Below the pieces are notes generated by a model. The model did not search any database, was not told the origin of the DNA, and was given only the letters and a program-made list of their open reading frames with translations. Both the position numbers and the translations under genes were made by a program. DNA of 64,000 nucleotides from a bacterium (GTDB lineage Bacteria; Chloroflexota; Anaerolineae; Caldilineales; Caldilineaceae): positions 62,001 to 126,000 of the forward strand of contig WGMT01000069.1 of the NCBI GenBank assembly GCA_016124945.1, written 5' to 3'. Positions 20,663 through 30,536 of the stretch are shown here, piece after piece; within the stretch, counting starts at the first letter, position 1; each line of letters begins with the position of its first letter.

Positions 20663-22471
20663 ATGCTGAAGACCCATACCTGCGGCGAATTACGTGTAGA
20701 GGATAGCGGCAAAGAAGTGGTTCTGGCCGGCTGGCTCAACCGCCGCCGTGATCACGGTGGCCTGATCTTCCTTGATTTGCGCGACCGATTCGGCCTTACC
20801 CAGGTCACCATCAATTCCGACGAACAACCTGCGGCCCATGCCGCTGCTTCTGATGCCCGCAGTGAGTACGTTCTTCAAGTGAAGGGGATTGTACACCAGC
20901 GCCCTGAAGGGTTCGAAAACCCCGATCTGGCCACCGGTCAGATTGAAGTGCTGGCCACCGAAGTCACCATCCTTACCGAGTCGCGCACACCGCCCTTCTA
21001 CCTCAGCGGCGCCAAGACCGACGACGTAGACGAAGCGTTGCGCCTGAAATACCGCTACCTCGATCTGCGCCGTCCGAGGTTGACGCAGAACATCATCCTG
21101 CGCCACGATGTCGTCCGCTATATTCGTGAATATCTCTATGATCGCCACTTTTTAGAGATCGAAACGCCTATCCTGCTCAAGAGTACACCCGAAGGGGCTC
21201 GCGACTTTGTCGTTCCCAGTCGCTTGCATGCTGGGGAGTTCTACGCCCTGCCTCAAAGCCCGCAGCAGATGAAACAACTGCTTATGGTGGCCGGCATGGA
21301 GCGCTACTTCCAGATCGCCCGCTGCTTCCGCGATGAAGATCTGCGCGCCGACCGCCAGCCCGAATTTACACAGCTTGACCTCGAAATGAGCTTTGTCGAC
21401 GTTGACGACATCCGCAACCTCATTGAAGGGCTCATGATCGACCTCTCGGGCAAAGTCAGCCAGAAGCAGATCGTGCAGATCCCCTTCCCTGTGATCAGCT
21501 ACGATGAGGCCGTGGACAAGTACGGTGTTGACCGCCCTGACATTCGTTTTGGTTGTCGCCTCTTTAACATTACCGATGTGGTAGCCGGTAGCGGGTTCGC
21601 CGTCTTCAGCAATACCGCCGCCTCCGGTGGGCAGGTGAAGGGTGTGATCTATCCCGGCGGCGCGGAAATGTCGCGCCGAGAGATCGACGAACTCACCGAC
21701 TTTGTCAAGCAATATGGCGCCAAAGGGCTGGCCTGGATAGGCGTCACCGGCACACCGGACGCCGATGGGCACCTCCCCGCGGACGGGCTACGCAGCCAGA
21801 TCACCAAGTTCCTTACGCCTGAGGAGATCGATGCCATCGTTGCGCGTAGCGAGGCGAAACAGGGCGATCTCATCCTCCTCGTGGCCGACAAGCCATCGGT
21901 GGTAGCCCAGAGCCTGGCCAATCTACGCCTGGAGATCGGCAAACGTGCCAATCTCATTGATCCCAACATTCTGGCCTTCTGCTGGGTGCTCGACTTCCCG
22001 CTGGTGGAGTACAACGAAGACGAGAAACGCTGGGAAGCCGTACACCATCCTTTTACCAGCGCTAAAGACGAAGATTGGCACAAACTCGAAAGCGATCCCG
22101 GCTCAGTGAAGGCCAAAGCCTACGATATCGTCCTCAACGGTTGGGAAATCGGCGGCGGCAGTATCCGAATCCACCGTAGCGACAATCAGGCCCGCCTCTT
22201 CAAGCGCATCGGCCTGGCCGAAAGTGAGATCGAAGCACGTTTTGGCCATATCATCGAAGCCTTCCAGTATGGTGCGCCGCCGCATGGTGGCATTGCCCTG
22301 GGTATTGAACGCGTTGTGGCGCTCTACGCCGATGCAACGAGCATCCGCGATGTGATGGCCTTCCCCAAGACCGCCGCCGGCACCGATCTTATGCTTGATG
22401 CGCCCAGCCCCATCGACGAACGCCAACTTGTAGAGCTTCACATCCGAGTGCGCGACGAAGACAAGAAATAG
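20663..22471 (+). CDS. aspS: Aspartyl-tRNA synthetase, probably non-discriminating
   Basis: The enzyme charges tRNA-Asp, and probably tRNA-Asn, with aspartate. Start: ATG 20663 after AAGGATG; an in-frame extension upstream lies over the promoter. The 602 residues hold the N-terminal OB anticodon-binding domain, the class II core (motif 2 [18 protein letters not shown], motif 3 [12 protein letters not shown]) and the inserted bacterial GAD domain. His31 (RRRDHGG) and Gly83 (RPEGF) are the pair linked to non-discriminating bacterial AspRS. This suggests that Asn-tRNA is made by the GatCAB amidotransferase route in this organism. Monocistronic, with its own promoter and followed by the 6S RNA gene. 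Confidence 0.96.
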   Translation: MLKTHTCGELRVEDSGKEVVLAGWLNRRRDHGGLIFLDLRDRFGLTQVTINSDEQPAAHAAASDARSEYVLQVKGIVHQRPEGFENPDLATGQIEVLATEVTILTESRTPPFYLSGAKTDDVDEALRLKYRYLDLRRPRLTQNIILRHDVVRYIREYLYDRHFLEIETPILLKSTPEGARDFVVPSRLHAGEFYALPQSPQQMKQLLMVAGMERYFQIARCFRDEDLRADRQPEFTQLDLEMSFVDVDDIRNLIEGLMIDLSGKVSQKQIVQIPFPVISYDEAVDKYGVDRPDIRFGCRLFNITDVVAGSGFAVFSNTAASGGQVKGVIYPGGAEMSRREIDELTDFVKQYGAKGLAWIGVTGTPDADGHLPADGLRSQITKFLTPEEIDAIVARSEAKQGDLILLVADKPSVVAQSLANLRLEIGKRANLIDPNILAFCWVLDFPLVEYNEDEKRWEAVHHPFTSAKDEDWHKLESDPGSVKAKAYDIVLNGWEIGGGSIRIHRSDNQARLFKRIGLAESEIEARFGHIIEAFQYGAPPHGGIALGIERVVALYADATSIRDVMAFPKTAAGTDLMLDAPSPIDERQLVELHIRVRDEDKK

Positions 22472-22493
22472 AACGATGCTGATTTTCATGTAT

Positions 22494-22522
22494 TTGCGCA
22501 GTGATAGGCCGTGTGATATATT
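22494..22522 (+). promoter_or_regulatory. Promoter of the 6S RNA
   Basis: TTGCGC (22494-22499), a 17-base spacer and TATATT (22517-22522) place transcription start at about 22529, exactly where the predicted closing stem of the RNA begins. Confidence 0.75.
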
Positions 22523-22528
22523 GAAATC

Positions 22529-22715
22529 AAACCCTGCGGTGTTTGTGATAGACCAGAATACGGGGCGAGCCAACAATTCAATTATGGGAGCACGGTGACG
22601 CAACGTGGATGTGGTAGCCCCCTGGCAACAGGACCGGCAAGACTGAAGCGTTCAGCTAGCACCCACCTGCAATAGCAGGTTCGCACCCACTGGCTCACAC
22701 GGCATTGTGGGGTTT
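22529..22715 (+). ncRNA. ssrS: 6S RNA
   Basis: The 187-nt transcript has the 6S architecture. The 5' segment AAACCCTGCGGTGTT pairs with the 3' segment GGCATTGTGGGGTTT (closing stem of about 14 pairs including G-U). The 5' side continues with GTGATAGACCAG as in known 6S RNAs. The 3' side carries the hairpin CACCTGCAATAGCAGGT followed by TCGCACCCACTGGCTCACACGGCAT, which matches the conserved 3' half of enterobacterial 6S. An internal purine/pyrimidine-mixed region would form the open central bubble that mimics an open promoter. 6S RNA sequesters the housekeeping sigma-RNA polymerase in stationary phase. It has its own promoter and a strong terminator. I identified it by eye, without a covariance search. 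Confidence 0.85.
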
Positions 22716-22730
22716 CCCTTCATCAATCAC

Positions 22731-22761
22731 GCCGTCTGGATCATCCAGACGGCGTTTTTTT
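22731..22761 (+). terminator. Rho-independent terminator of the 6S RNA
   Basis: GCCGTCTGGA (22731-22740) and TCCAGACGGC (22744-22753) form a perfect 10-bp stem with a 3-nt loop, followed by a run of seven T. Confidence 0.93.
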
Positions 22762-22792
22762 ACGAAATTTGCCTACGATTTTCTTACGTTCA

Positions 22793-22822
22793 TTGACGCT
22801 TGCCCTCCGTCTGTGCTACACT
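22793..22822 (+). promoter_or_regulatory. Promoter of the MBL-fold gene
   Basis: TTGACG (22793-22798), an 18-base spacer and TACACT (22817-22822) with a TG-C extension just before it. The leader to the start codon is about 120 nt and holds a GCAGAC...GTCTGC stem. Confidence 0.65.
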
Positions 22823-22947
22823 CGGAAGTTGATGATTACACGATTGATCTACGGTACAACGCTGGAGTAGTGCAGACCTAAGCCGTCTTTCGAGTCTGCT
22901 ATTTTATAAACACGTGAATAAAGGGTTAGAAGAAAGGGTATGCCTCC

Positions 22948-23811
22948 GTGGCCATCACACGCACACGAGTTGCCGATGATACTTGGGTTTTTACCAGTGA
23001 ACTCTATGCGGAGGTCAACGCAGGGCTGGTTGTCACTTCTGAAGGGTGCATATTGATCGACACGCTTCCCTTCCCGTCGGAGACGCGCCAGATCATCGAG
23101 TTTGCCGATCGTATTTGCCCCGATGGCATCCGTTATGTGATCAACACGATCAGCCACGCTGATCACGTGTATGGATCGTATCTCTTCCCCGATGCAGAGT
23201 TGGTGGCCCACGAAAAGTGCCGAGAAATGTTGGCCCGTTTCGGCCGCAAAGCCCTCGACGATGCCCGCGAACATACGCCCGAACTGCTTAAGGTGGAGAT
23301 TCGCCTGCCCAAACTCGTCTTTAGCGAAGGTGCCGTGATTCGCTTGGGCGACAAGACCGTGCACATTATGCACGCGCCGGGGCCCAGCCCCGACGTGGCG
23401 GTTGTCCATGTGCGAGAGGAGAAGGTTCTCTTTGCCAGTGATTTGATGATGCCGGTTCCTCTCATCGCCAGCCCGCTGAGCAACCTGGAGCACTACAAAA
23501 GCTCACTGCGCAAACTTCACGATTTCAACCTTGAATCGATTGTGCAGGGCCACGGCGATATCCTTTTGCGTGGCGAGGTGACAAGCAGCATCGAAGAAAG
23601 CATCAGTTATCTCGAAGACATTCAGGCTCTGGTCGATCGGCTCATGGCTGAAGGCGCCACCAAGCACGACCTACTGCAAAACGATGTCGAACAGTTTGGG
23701 CGTAGCCGTATTCCGTTGGGCGGCTTGGTACAGAATTTTCACCAGGCTAATCTTCTCTACCTCTGGGAGCGCGCCCGCGCCAGACAGCGCCGTGAACGGG
23801 CAGCGGCATAA
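22948..23811 (+). CDS. Metallo-beta-lactamase-fold protein with a degenerate zinc site
   Basis: The 287-residue protein starts at GTG 22948 behind GAAAGGG. The MBL fold is clear: [20 protein letters not shown], then the metal motif region [13 protein letters not shown] (His70, Asp72, His73), [22 protein letters not shown] with the bridging Asp, and VQGHGDI with the last His. Two ligands expected in two-zinc enzymes are missing. The first His of the HxHxDH motif is Ile68, and the His after PG in the HxPGH region is Pro. It may bind one metal or none. It is followed 18 bases later by an RNase H-like gene and shares its transcript. Substrate unknown. Confidence 0.85.
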   Translation: MAITRTRVADDTWVFTSELYAEVNAGLVVTSEGCILIDTLPFPSETRQIIEFADRICPDGIRYVINTISHADHVYGSYLFPDAELVAHEKCREMLARFGRKALDDAREHTPELLKVEIRLPKLVFSEGAVIRLGDKTVHIMHAPGPSPDVAVVHVREEKVLFASDLMMPVPLIASPLSNLEHYKSSLRKLHDFNLESIVQGHGDILLRGEVTSSIEESISYLEDIQALVDRLMAEGATKHDLLQNDVEQFGRSRIPLGGLVQNFHQANLLYLWERARARQRRERAAA

Positions 23812-23829
23812 AAATAGGGGAGCGTCACA

Positions 23830-24651
23830 TTGTCTAATACCCGTAAATCCGCTGCACGCAGTCGCGACATGCAGCACCTCAACCAGTTGATCGAAGAGAT
23901 CCGCCGGCTCTCTTCTAAAGACAGGCGACGGCTCTTTCGCCATGCTCAATTGGTTGGCCTTTTGGATTTGGAGGATCTGCTTACCGACCGCGATGCCCTG
24001 CGTATTGTGCCTGCGGTGCCCCCAACGCCTCCTAAACCTGTTACCGCTCCTGTGGACGCGCCAAAGCCCGCCCCGTCGCAGCCGTCTGCACCGGGGGGGC
24101 GCATTGAATTGAAAACACCCCAATCCGACGCGCAGACAGGTGACGGCAACTATCGCTCCTCGGTCAGTGGACGGGTGGTCATGGGGACGCCGCAAAAGGG
24201 TGCCGAAGAAGCTCCGTTGGCCATGCGTCCTTTGCCGGGGCAAGCGCCCGAACAGCCTATCAAAATCATCTTCGACGGTGGCAGCAAAGGCAATCCCGGC
24301 CAGGGCTATGGCAGCTATGCCTTGGATTGGCCTGCGTATCCGCGCCAGGTCGTGCGTCTGCAATTTGGCAACCACGTCACCAACAACGAAGCCGAGTACG
24401 ACACCTTGATCGCCGCCCTTGAAGCCGTGGAAAAGCGCCTGGCCGAGAACGGTGCCAATCCCGGCGGTGCCCGCATCGAAATCTGGGGCGACTCACAATT
24501 GGTAATCAACCAGGTGAAGGGCGAATGGCAGACCAACAAGCCCGAACTACGTGTGCGCCGCGACAAAGCCCGCGCCCTTCTAGAGAAGTATGGATCTGCT
24601 CGTCTCCACTATCATGACCGTTCCAACAATGTAGAAGTGTTGGGGCACTGA
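23830..24651 (+). CDS. RNase HI-family protein with an N-terminal extension
   Basis: The 273-residue protein starts at TTG 23830 after AGGGGAG. Residues 1-60 form a charged helical region (IEEIRRLSSKDRRRLFRHAQ). A Pro/Ala-rich linker follows to about residue 140, then an RNase H fold. Its acidic residues are visible in IIFDGGSKGNPG (Asp), VTNNEAEYDTLIAAL (Glu) and IWGDSQLVINQ (Asp). The last catalytic position, normally Asp in the NxxAD motif, is Glu in NNVEVLGH, and the protein ends there. It resembles the plant/archaeal-like RNase HI (RnhA/RnhC-like, reverse-transcriptase-like) group, so it probably cuts RNA in RNA-DNA hybrids. Co-transcribed with the MBL gene. Confidence 0.85.
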   Translation: MSNTRKSAARSRDMQHLNQLIEEIRRLSSKDRRRLFRHAQLVGLLDLEDLLTDRDALRIVPAVPPTPPKPVTAPVDAPKPAPSQPSAPGGRIELKTPQSDAQTGDGNYRSSVSGRVVMGTPQKGAEEAPLAMRPLPGQAPEQPIKIIFDGGSKGNPGQGYGSYALDWPAYPRQVVRLQFGNHVTNNEAEYDTLIAALEAVEKRLAENGANPGGARIEIWGDSQLVINQVKGEWQTNKPELRVRRDKARALLEKYGSARLHYHDRSNNVEVLGH

Positions 24652-24655
24652 AGAT

Positions 24656-24822
24656 GATTTTCGATTGACGATTTTCGATTGACGATTTTCGATTGACGAC
24701 TTTCGATTGACGACAGTCTAGCGTCACATACGCGATCAAAAAAAGAAAAACGACGACTATGTCAGGTCGTCGTTTTTTGATCTAATAAACTCTACGTATC
24801 GTCAATCGAAAATCGTCAATCG
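24656..24822. repeat. Inverted CGATTGACGATTTT-type repeat around a terminator
   Basis: A tandem of GATTGACGATTTTC words (24656-24714) follows the RNase H-like stop. An inverse copy lies at 24798-24822. Positions 24661-24685 and 24798-24822 are perfect over 25 bp. The right arm contains the TGA stop of the lipoprotein gene on the other strand (24816-24818). A separate terminator stem lies inside the loop. Confidence 0.88.
24746..24778. terminator. Bidirectional terminator between the RNase H-like and lipoprotein genes
   Basis: AAAAACGACGAC (24746-24757) pairs with GTCGTCGTTTTT (24766-24777) around an 8-nt loop. A/T runs on both outer sides give U tails for both convergent genes. Confidence 0.88.
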
Positions 24823-26015
24823 TTCCGAATTTGCACCAACGTCTTCCCCTGATTCGTGGTTAGGGCCATCATGCTAAAGCGGAGTTCGTCTTTGGTGGCT
24901 TCGTAGAGGCCGAACGCGCCTTCGATCTTCCAACCCAGCTCCGTGAGTGTCTGTTGATAGAAGTTCATTACTTCGGTCTCGCTCATGTCGGTCATAATCT
25001 CGGTTTGGCCGAACATGTTTGTCTTCATTTCAGCACCAATGGGCAGCGGAAACTCGCCTTCGGCAAAACCGGGTACGCTGGCTGAACTGGGTTCAGGCGC
25101 CTCTTCAGGCACCAGAATCTGGACATCGGCACCGATGTCGTAGATGTCAAACTGCCAGTTGATCTGCTGATCAACCCGCACTTGATTGCGTTCGATGTCA
25201 AAATCGACTGCGTCGTTGATTGTTGCTTTTAGCTCGTAGCCAACGATGTAGTTGCCCTCTTCAGAAACCCACACGTCAACCTGCACATCGGCGATTTCCT
25301 GCCCGTCGTTCAAGTCTAAGTTCGCTGCAGAGAGGAAGAGCGCCGGATCTGTCGATTGATAGTGAATCACGGCGACGCCGTTTCGTTCTCCGTTGCCTAC
25401 CCTGTCCGCCTCGCTCATGCTGGTTGTCAGTTGGTAGAGCGGCGGCGCGAAGGGGTTGTCCGTCATCGAGAGGATGGCATCGTTGCGGTCGGCAGTGCGC
25501 CACGTGCCGTTAAAGAGCGCAGCCACCACTTCGCCTACTTCGTAAATCGCCAAACTCTGTGGATCAGGCTGATCGGCTCGAATGGCTTCAAGCTGAAAGT
25601 ATTGGTTGAAGCCAAAATCATTCTCGGCGCTACTGTAACCCGCATCGAGGACAAGTGTCTCTTCCTCAGTGTTGCCGTCTTCGAAGACCGTGTTCAAGAA
25701 GAGTGCACCGCTGCTGCGAAACGTGCCAATCACGTCGCTAGGAATGTTAAAAACCACTGTCCGGGCATCTGCTGTATCGCTTCTGGGCGTTTCACTCTGG
25801 GCGTCTGTTGGCGTACTTTCCGGCGTTGGCGGATTGGTGGGCGCAGGTGTAGCCGTGGGCGGCAGTGTGGTCGGCAGTGTGGTCGGGGTATTGGTCGCAA
25901 CAACGGGTGTATCAGCAGGGATCGGCTCTTCTGTTTCACGACGTCCACAACCAGCCAGAAGCGCGATCATGGTCATCACCAAAACGACGACGGCGATAGA
26001 TCGCTTGGCTTGCAT
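24816..26015 (-). CDS. Predicted lipoprotein with Thr/Pro linker
   Basis: The 399-residue protein starts at ATG 26015 after AAAGGA. The signal peptide ends in a lipobox, MIALLAGCGRR, so Cys23 should be lipidated. A Thr/Pro-rich tether (residues 30-75) leads to a soluble domain. This has two parts: a beta-rich region (TVVFNIPSDVIGTFRSSGALFLN...) resembling the LolA/LppX-like fold of cell-envelope lipoproteins, and a C-terminal segment (EMNFYQQTLTELGWKIEG) seen in putative substrate-carrier proteins. Role unknown; likely outside the membrane. It is monocistronic. Its stop codon sits in a repeat arm. Confidence 0.78.
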   Translation of the reverse strand: MQAKRSIAVVVLVMTMIALLAGCGRRETEEPIPADTPVVATNTPTTLPTTLPPTATPAPTNPPTPESTPTDAQSETPRSDTADARTVVFNIPSDVIGTFRSSGALFLNTVFEDGNTEEETLVLDAGYSSAENDFGFNQYFQLEAIRADQPDPQSLAIYEVGEVVAALFNGTWRTADRNDAILSMTDNPFAPPLYQLTTSMSEADRVGNGERNGVAVIHYQSTDPALFLSAANLDLNDGQEIADVQVDVWVSEEGNYIVGYELKATINDAVDFDIERNQVRVDQQINWQFDIYDIGADVQILVPEEAPEPSSASVPGFAEGEFPLPIGAEMKTNMFGQTEIMTDMSETEVMNFYQQTLTELGWKIEGAFGLYEATKDELRFSMMALTTNQGKTLVQIRND

Positions 26016-26288
26016 CTGGATGTCCTTTCTGATGGCGGCACAAGTCTGATGGCGGTATATGGGAACGATGGTGTTGCATCTATCCTAGAAAAATTGGCCC
26101 GCCTGCCAAAGCGTGCGGTATCCCAGTTGCTTAGGAATAGACAAGTCCAGAGCGGTATCCTCTCCAGCAAATGCCGCATTGCAGGGGAAATCCACGTCTC
26201 CCATTATACGGTCTGCGTCTAGAATGTCAATCGTAGGCAAAACGTATTTTTGCCATCAGTGCTTAGCCCAAAGGTGGACCGAATTAGG
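26016..26288. other. Intergenic region, nothing clear
   Basis: This is the upstream region of the lipoprotein gene and the 3' side of the membrane-protein gene, both on the minus strand. Apart from the AAAGGA ribosome-binding site for the lipoprotein, I see no promoter box, repeat or small gene I can support. Confidence 0.4.
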
Positions 26289-28436
<2,148 letters not shown>

Positions 28437-28480
28437 AGAGAATGGAGCCCTTCGAGAGAGTAGAGACTGAGTTATAGAGC

Positions 28481-28634
28481 GTTGAAACGTTGAAACGTTG
28501 AAACGTTGAAACGTTGAAACGTTGAAACGTTAGAACGTTGAAACGTTAGAACGTTAGAACGTTAGAACGTTGAATCGTTCCAACGCTCCAACGTTTTAAC
28601 GTTTTAACGCTCCAACGTTTCAACGTTTTAACGC
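28481..28634. repeat. Twelve 8-nt tandem repeats facing an inverse array, downstream of folD
   Basis: GTTGAAAC and the variant GTTAGAAC are repeated twelve times without spacers (28481-28576). An inverse array of AACGTTTTAACG / AACGCTCC words (28577-28634) follows and runs into the folD TAA stop (28628-28630). Every unit carries the palindrome AACGTT. It fills the whole folD-membrane-protein spacer. Confidence 0.92.
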
Positions 28635-29485
28635 TTCACCGCTCCACCATAGGCTTCGAGCAGGTTCTGCATCAACATCACATTCGTCATGGGGCCGGTG
28701 CCACCGGGGACGGGGGTCATCATGCCGGCCACGGCGGCAACGCCTGCTTGATCGCAATCACCCTTGAGTCCGTCGTCGGTGTAGGTTGTGCCGAAATCGA
28801 CAACAATGGCACCAGGTTTGATCCAATCTGCCTTGATCATTTCGGGGCGTCCTACGGCGGCGCAGAGGATGTCGGCGCGACGGGCCACTGCGGGTAGATC
28901 ATGGGTGCGGCTGTGGGCGAGGGTGACGGTGCAATGACGGTGTAGGAGCAACAGCGCCATGGGCTTGCCTACAATGTCGCTGCGCCCGATCACAACTGCC
29001 TCTTTGCCTTTGAACTCAACGCCTGCTTCTTCGAGCATGCGAATGGCGCCGGCAGGCGTGGCAGGGACAAAATAGGGCGGGCGCTGTGCCGAAAGCCGCC
29101 CGGCGTTGACAGGGTGTACACCGTCGACGTCTTTTGCTGGGTTGAGTCTATCGACCAGGATGTTGCTGTCGATGGTATCGGGTAGCGGTTCGAGGATCAT
29201 GATGCCGTGGACGGTGGCATCGTTGTTCAACCCGTCTAGTGCAGCCGCGACGCTGGCCTGGTCGCTGTCGGCAGGCAACACCACCGGTTTGAAGTGGGCA
29301 CCTACGCCGGTACAAGTACGCTCGATGGCGCGGGCGTAACCGGCGGCGGCGGAGTCGTCCCCAACGCGGAGGATAGCCAGCGTCGGCGTGATCCCATGCT
29401 GGGCCGCCAGCTCGGCGAAGCGTTCTTTGAGTTGACTTCGGATCGTCTGCGAGAGCGTTTTGCCGTCGAGCAAGTGGGCGCTCAT
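28628..29485 (-). CDS. folD: FolD-type methylene-THF dehydrogenase lacking cyclohydrolase residues
   Basis: The 285-residue protein starts at ATG 29485, overlapping the fchA stop by four bases (ATGA). FolD signatures are present: [56 protein letters not shown] and the C-terminal [10 protein letters not shown]. The numbering aligns directly with E. coli FolD. Tyr50 and Asp121 are kept. However, Lys54 (essential for cyclohydrolase activity) is Ile54 and Gln98 is Leu98. It is therefore probably an NAD(P)-linked dehydrogenase only, with the cyclohydrolase step supplied by the adjacent fchA. Together they interconvert methylene-, methenyl- and formyl-THF. The stop lies in a repeat. Confidence 0.9.
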   Translation of the reverse strand: MSAHLLDGKTLSQTIRSQLKERFAELAAQHGITPTLAILRVGDDSAAAGYARAIERTCTGVGAHFKPVVLPADSDQASVAAALDGLNNDATVHGIMILEPLPDTIDSNILVDRLNPAKDVDGVHPVNAGRLSAQRPPYFVPATPAGAIRMLEEAGVEFKGKEAVVIGRSDIVGKPMALLLLHRHCTVTLAHSRTHDLPAVARRADILCAAVGRPEMIKADWIKPGAIVVDFGTTYTDDGLKGDCDQAGVAAVAGMMTPVPGGTGPMTNVMLMQNLLEAYGGAVKR

Positions 29486-30159
29486 ACTGTCACCCCCAGC
29501 GTAGCCGAGCAGGCAGCGCGCGCTTCGTTGTAGGCCATCTGCGCCGAAGCCACCAGTGACTGTGCTTTGTCTGACCATTCGGCTGTATAGGCTTCGTCTT
29601 TGATATATTTGAGGTTGATATTGACGTTGACCAGCGCGCTGAGGATGGCGCCAAAGGCCAGATGGGCTGAGGTGGCGGCGTCGCTCACAACATTGGTGTT
29701 GCCCTTCTCCGCAACCGGTTTGGCCATCTGCAAGAGGATGAGACAGTGCTCTGCAATCTGGTAGGGTACTTCAGCTGCGCCGCGCATGGCCTCTTGAAGT
29801 GCCGCAGTACGCGCCTGCTTTTCAGCATCACTTGTGCGGGGCATGCCATAACATGCCGAAACAGCCTCGAAGGCTGCAGCATCTTTGTTGATCAAGTGGT
29901 AGAGTTCCATGCGTAGCGACTCCGCATGTTGCAAGTAGGCGCGCATCTCGTCTTCGACTTCGGCGTACTTGGGGCGACCTACAGTGAAATTGATCACCAT
30001 GCTTAAAAGCGCCGCCGCCTGACTGCCGGTGAGTGCTGCTGCGCCGCCACCTCCCGGCGTCGACTGCTCTGAAGCCAGCGCGTCGAGGAAGTCTATGATC
30101 GTCGATTCTGCAATCGTTGTCACTTTCGTTGTCACTTTCGTTGTCACTTTCGTTGTCAC
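29482..30159 (-). CDS. fchA: Methenyltetrahydrofolate cyclohydrolase (FTCD_C family)
   Basis: FchA is the stand-alone form of the formiminotransferase-cyclodeaminase C-terminal domain. It hydrolyses methenyl-THF to 10-formyl-THF. The 225-residue product has the family hallmarks [28 protein letters not shown] and [24 protein letters not shown]. The frame begins at GTG 30159 inside four copies of a 12-nt repeat encoding Val-Thr-Thr-Lys. The conserved domain starts only at about residue 20, so which GTG is used is uncertain. Upstream, TATAAT with a TGC extension (minus strand, 30220-30225) is a likely -10. It is coupled to folD by an ATGA overlap, which fits with a split bifunctional FolD. Confidence 0.93.
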   Translation of the reverse strand: MTTKVTTKVTTKVTTIAESTIIDFLDALASEQSTPGGGGAAALTGSQAAALLSMVINFTVGRPKYAEVEDEMRAYLQHAESLRMELYHLINKDAAAFEAVSACYGMPRTSDAEKQARTAALQEAMRGAAEVPYQIAEHCLILLQMAKPVAEKGNTNVVSDAATSAHLAFGAILSALVNVNINLKYIKDEAYTAEWSDKAQSLVASAQMAYNEARAACSATLGVTV

Positions 30160-30160
30160 T
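30113..30160 (-). repeat. In-frame 12-nt tandem repeat at the fchA start
   Basis: GTGACAACGAAA is repeated three times and then partly a fourth (GTGACAACGATT), ending at the start codon. Each unit contains a possible GTG start and encodes VTTK, so unit gain or loss would change the N-terminus without shifting the frame. Confidence 0.9.
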
Positions 30161-30536
30161 TTGGGGGGACCTTTCTACTGAGGCAATGAACGAATGCTAA
30201 ACGAGTAACGGTCATGTGCATTATAGCATCAGGCCACCTGAAACCTGTACTCTACCGTCCTGCTAGGGTGCATTTCAGGCTGGGGGCAGACAGTGCCTGG
30301 CACTGTCGCCGCGCTCCCCGAAATTGAAATACACCCGCCCTGGTATGTGCAGGCATCTGGTATATGCAGGCATCTATGCAAAAGTCGGCAAAAACTATGT
30401 CAGATTGCTGTTCTACATCCTTGCGCGGGGCCTTACAATCGGTAGGACGTTCCACTTTTTATATTGTATATATGTGGTACAATGTCTCCGTCCTAAACAT
30501 AAACAAACGCGAATTCAAGGTTAGGATGAACCGTTA
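30160..30536. promoter_or_regulatory. Divergent fchA / lon promoter region
   Basis: This 377-base gap lies between two divergent genes. On the minus strand TGCTATAAT (30228-30220) is an extended -10 for fchA. On the plus strand TGTGGTACAAT (30473-30483) is a possible -10 for lon, followed by AGGTTAGGATG as its ribosome-binding site; I see no good -35. The palindrome GACAGTGCCTGGCACTGTC (30289-30307) and a direct repeat of TATGCAGGCATCT-like words (30343-30375) lie between them. No CIRCE element is visible. Confidence 0.5.

Noticed and set aside
22849-23493. Minus-strand frame opposite the MBL gene
   Set aside because: Antisense to a clear MBL-fold gene; no binding site.
28481-28634. CRISPR array
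   Set aside because: Repeats are 8 nt with no spacers and there are no cas genes in the window.
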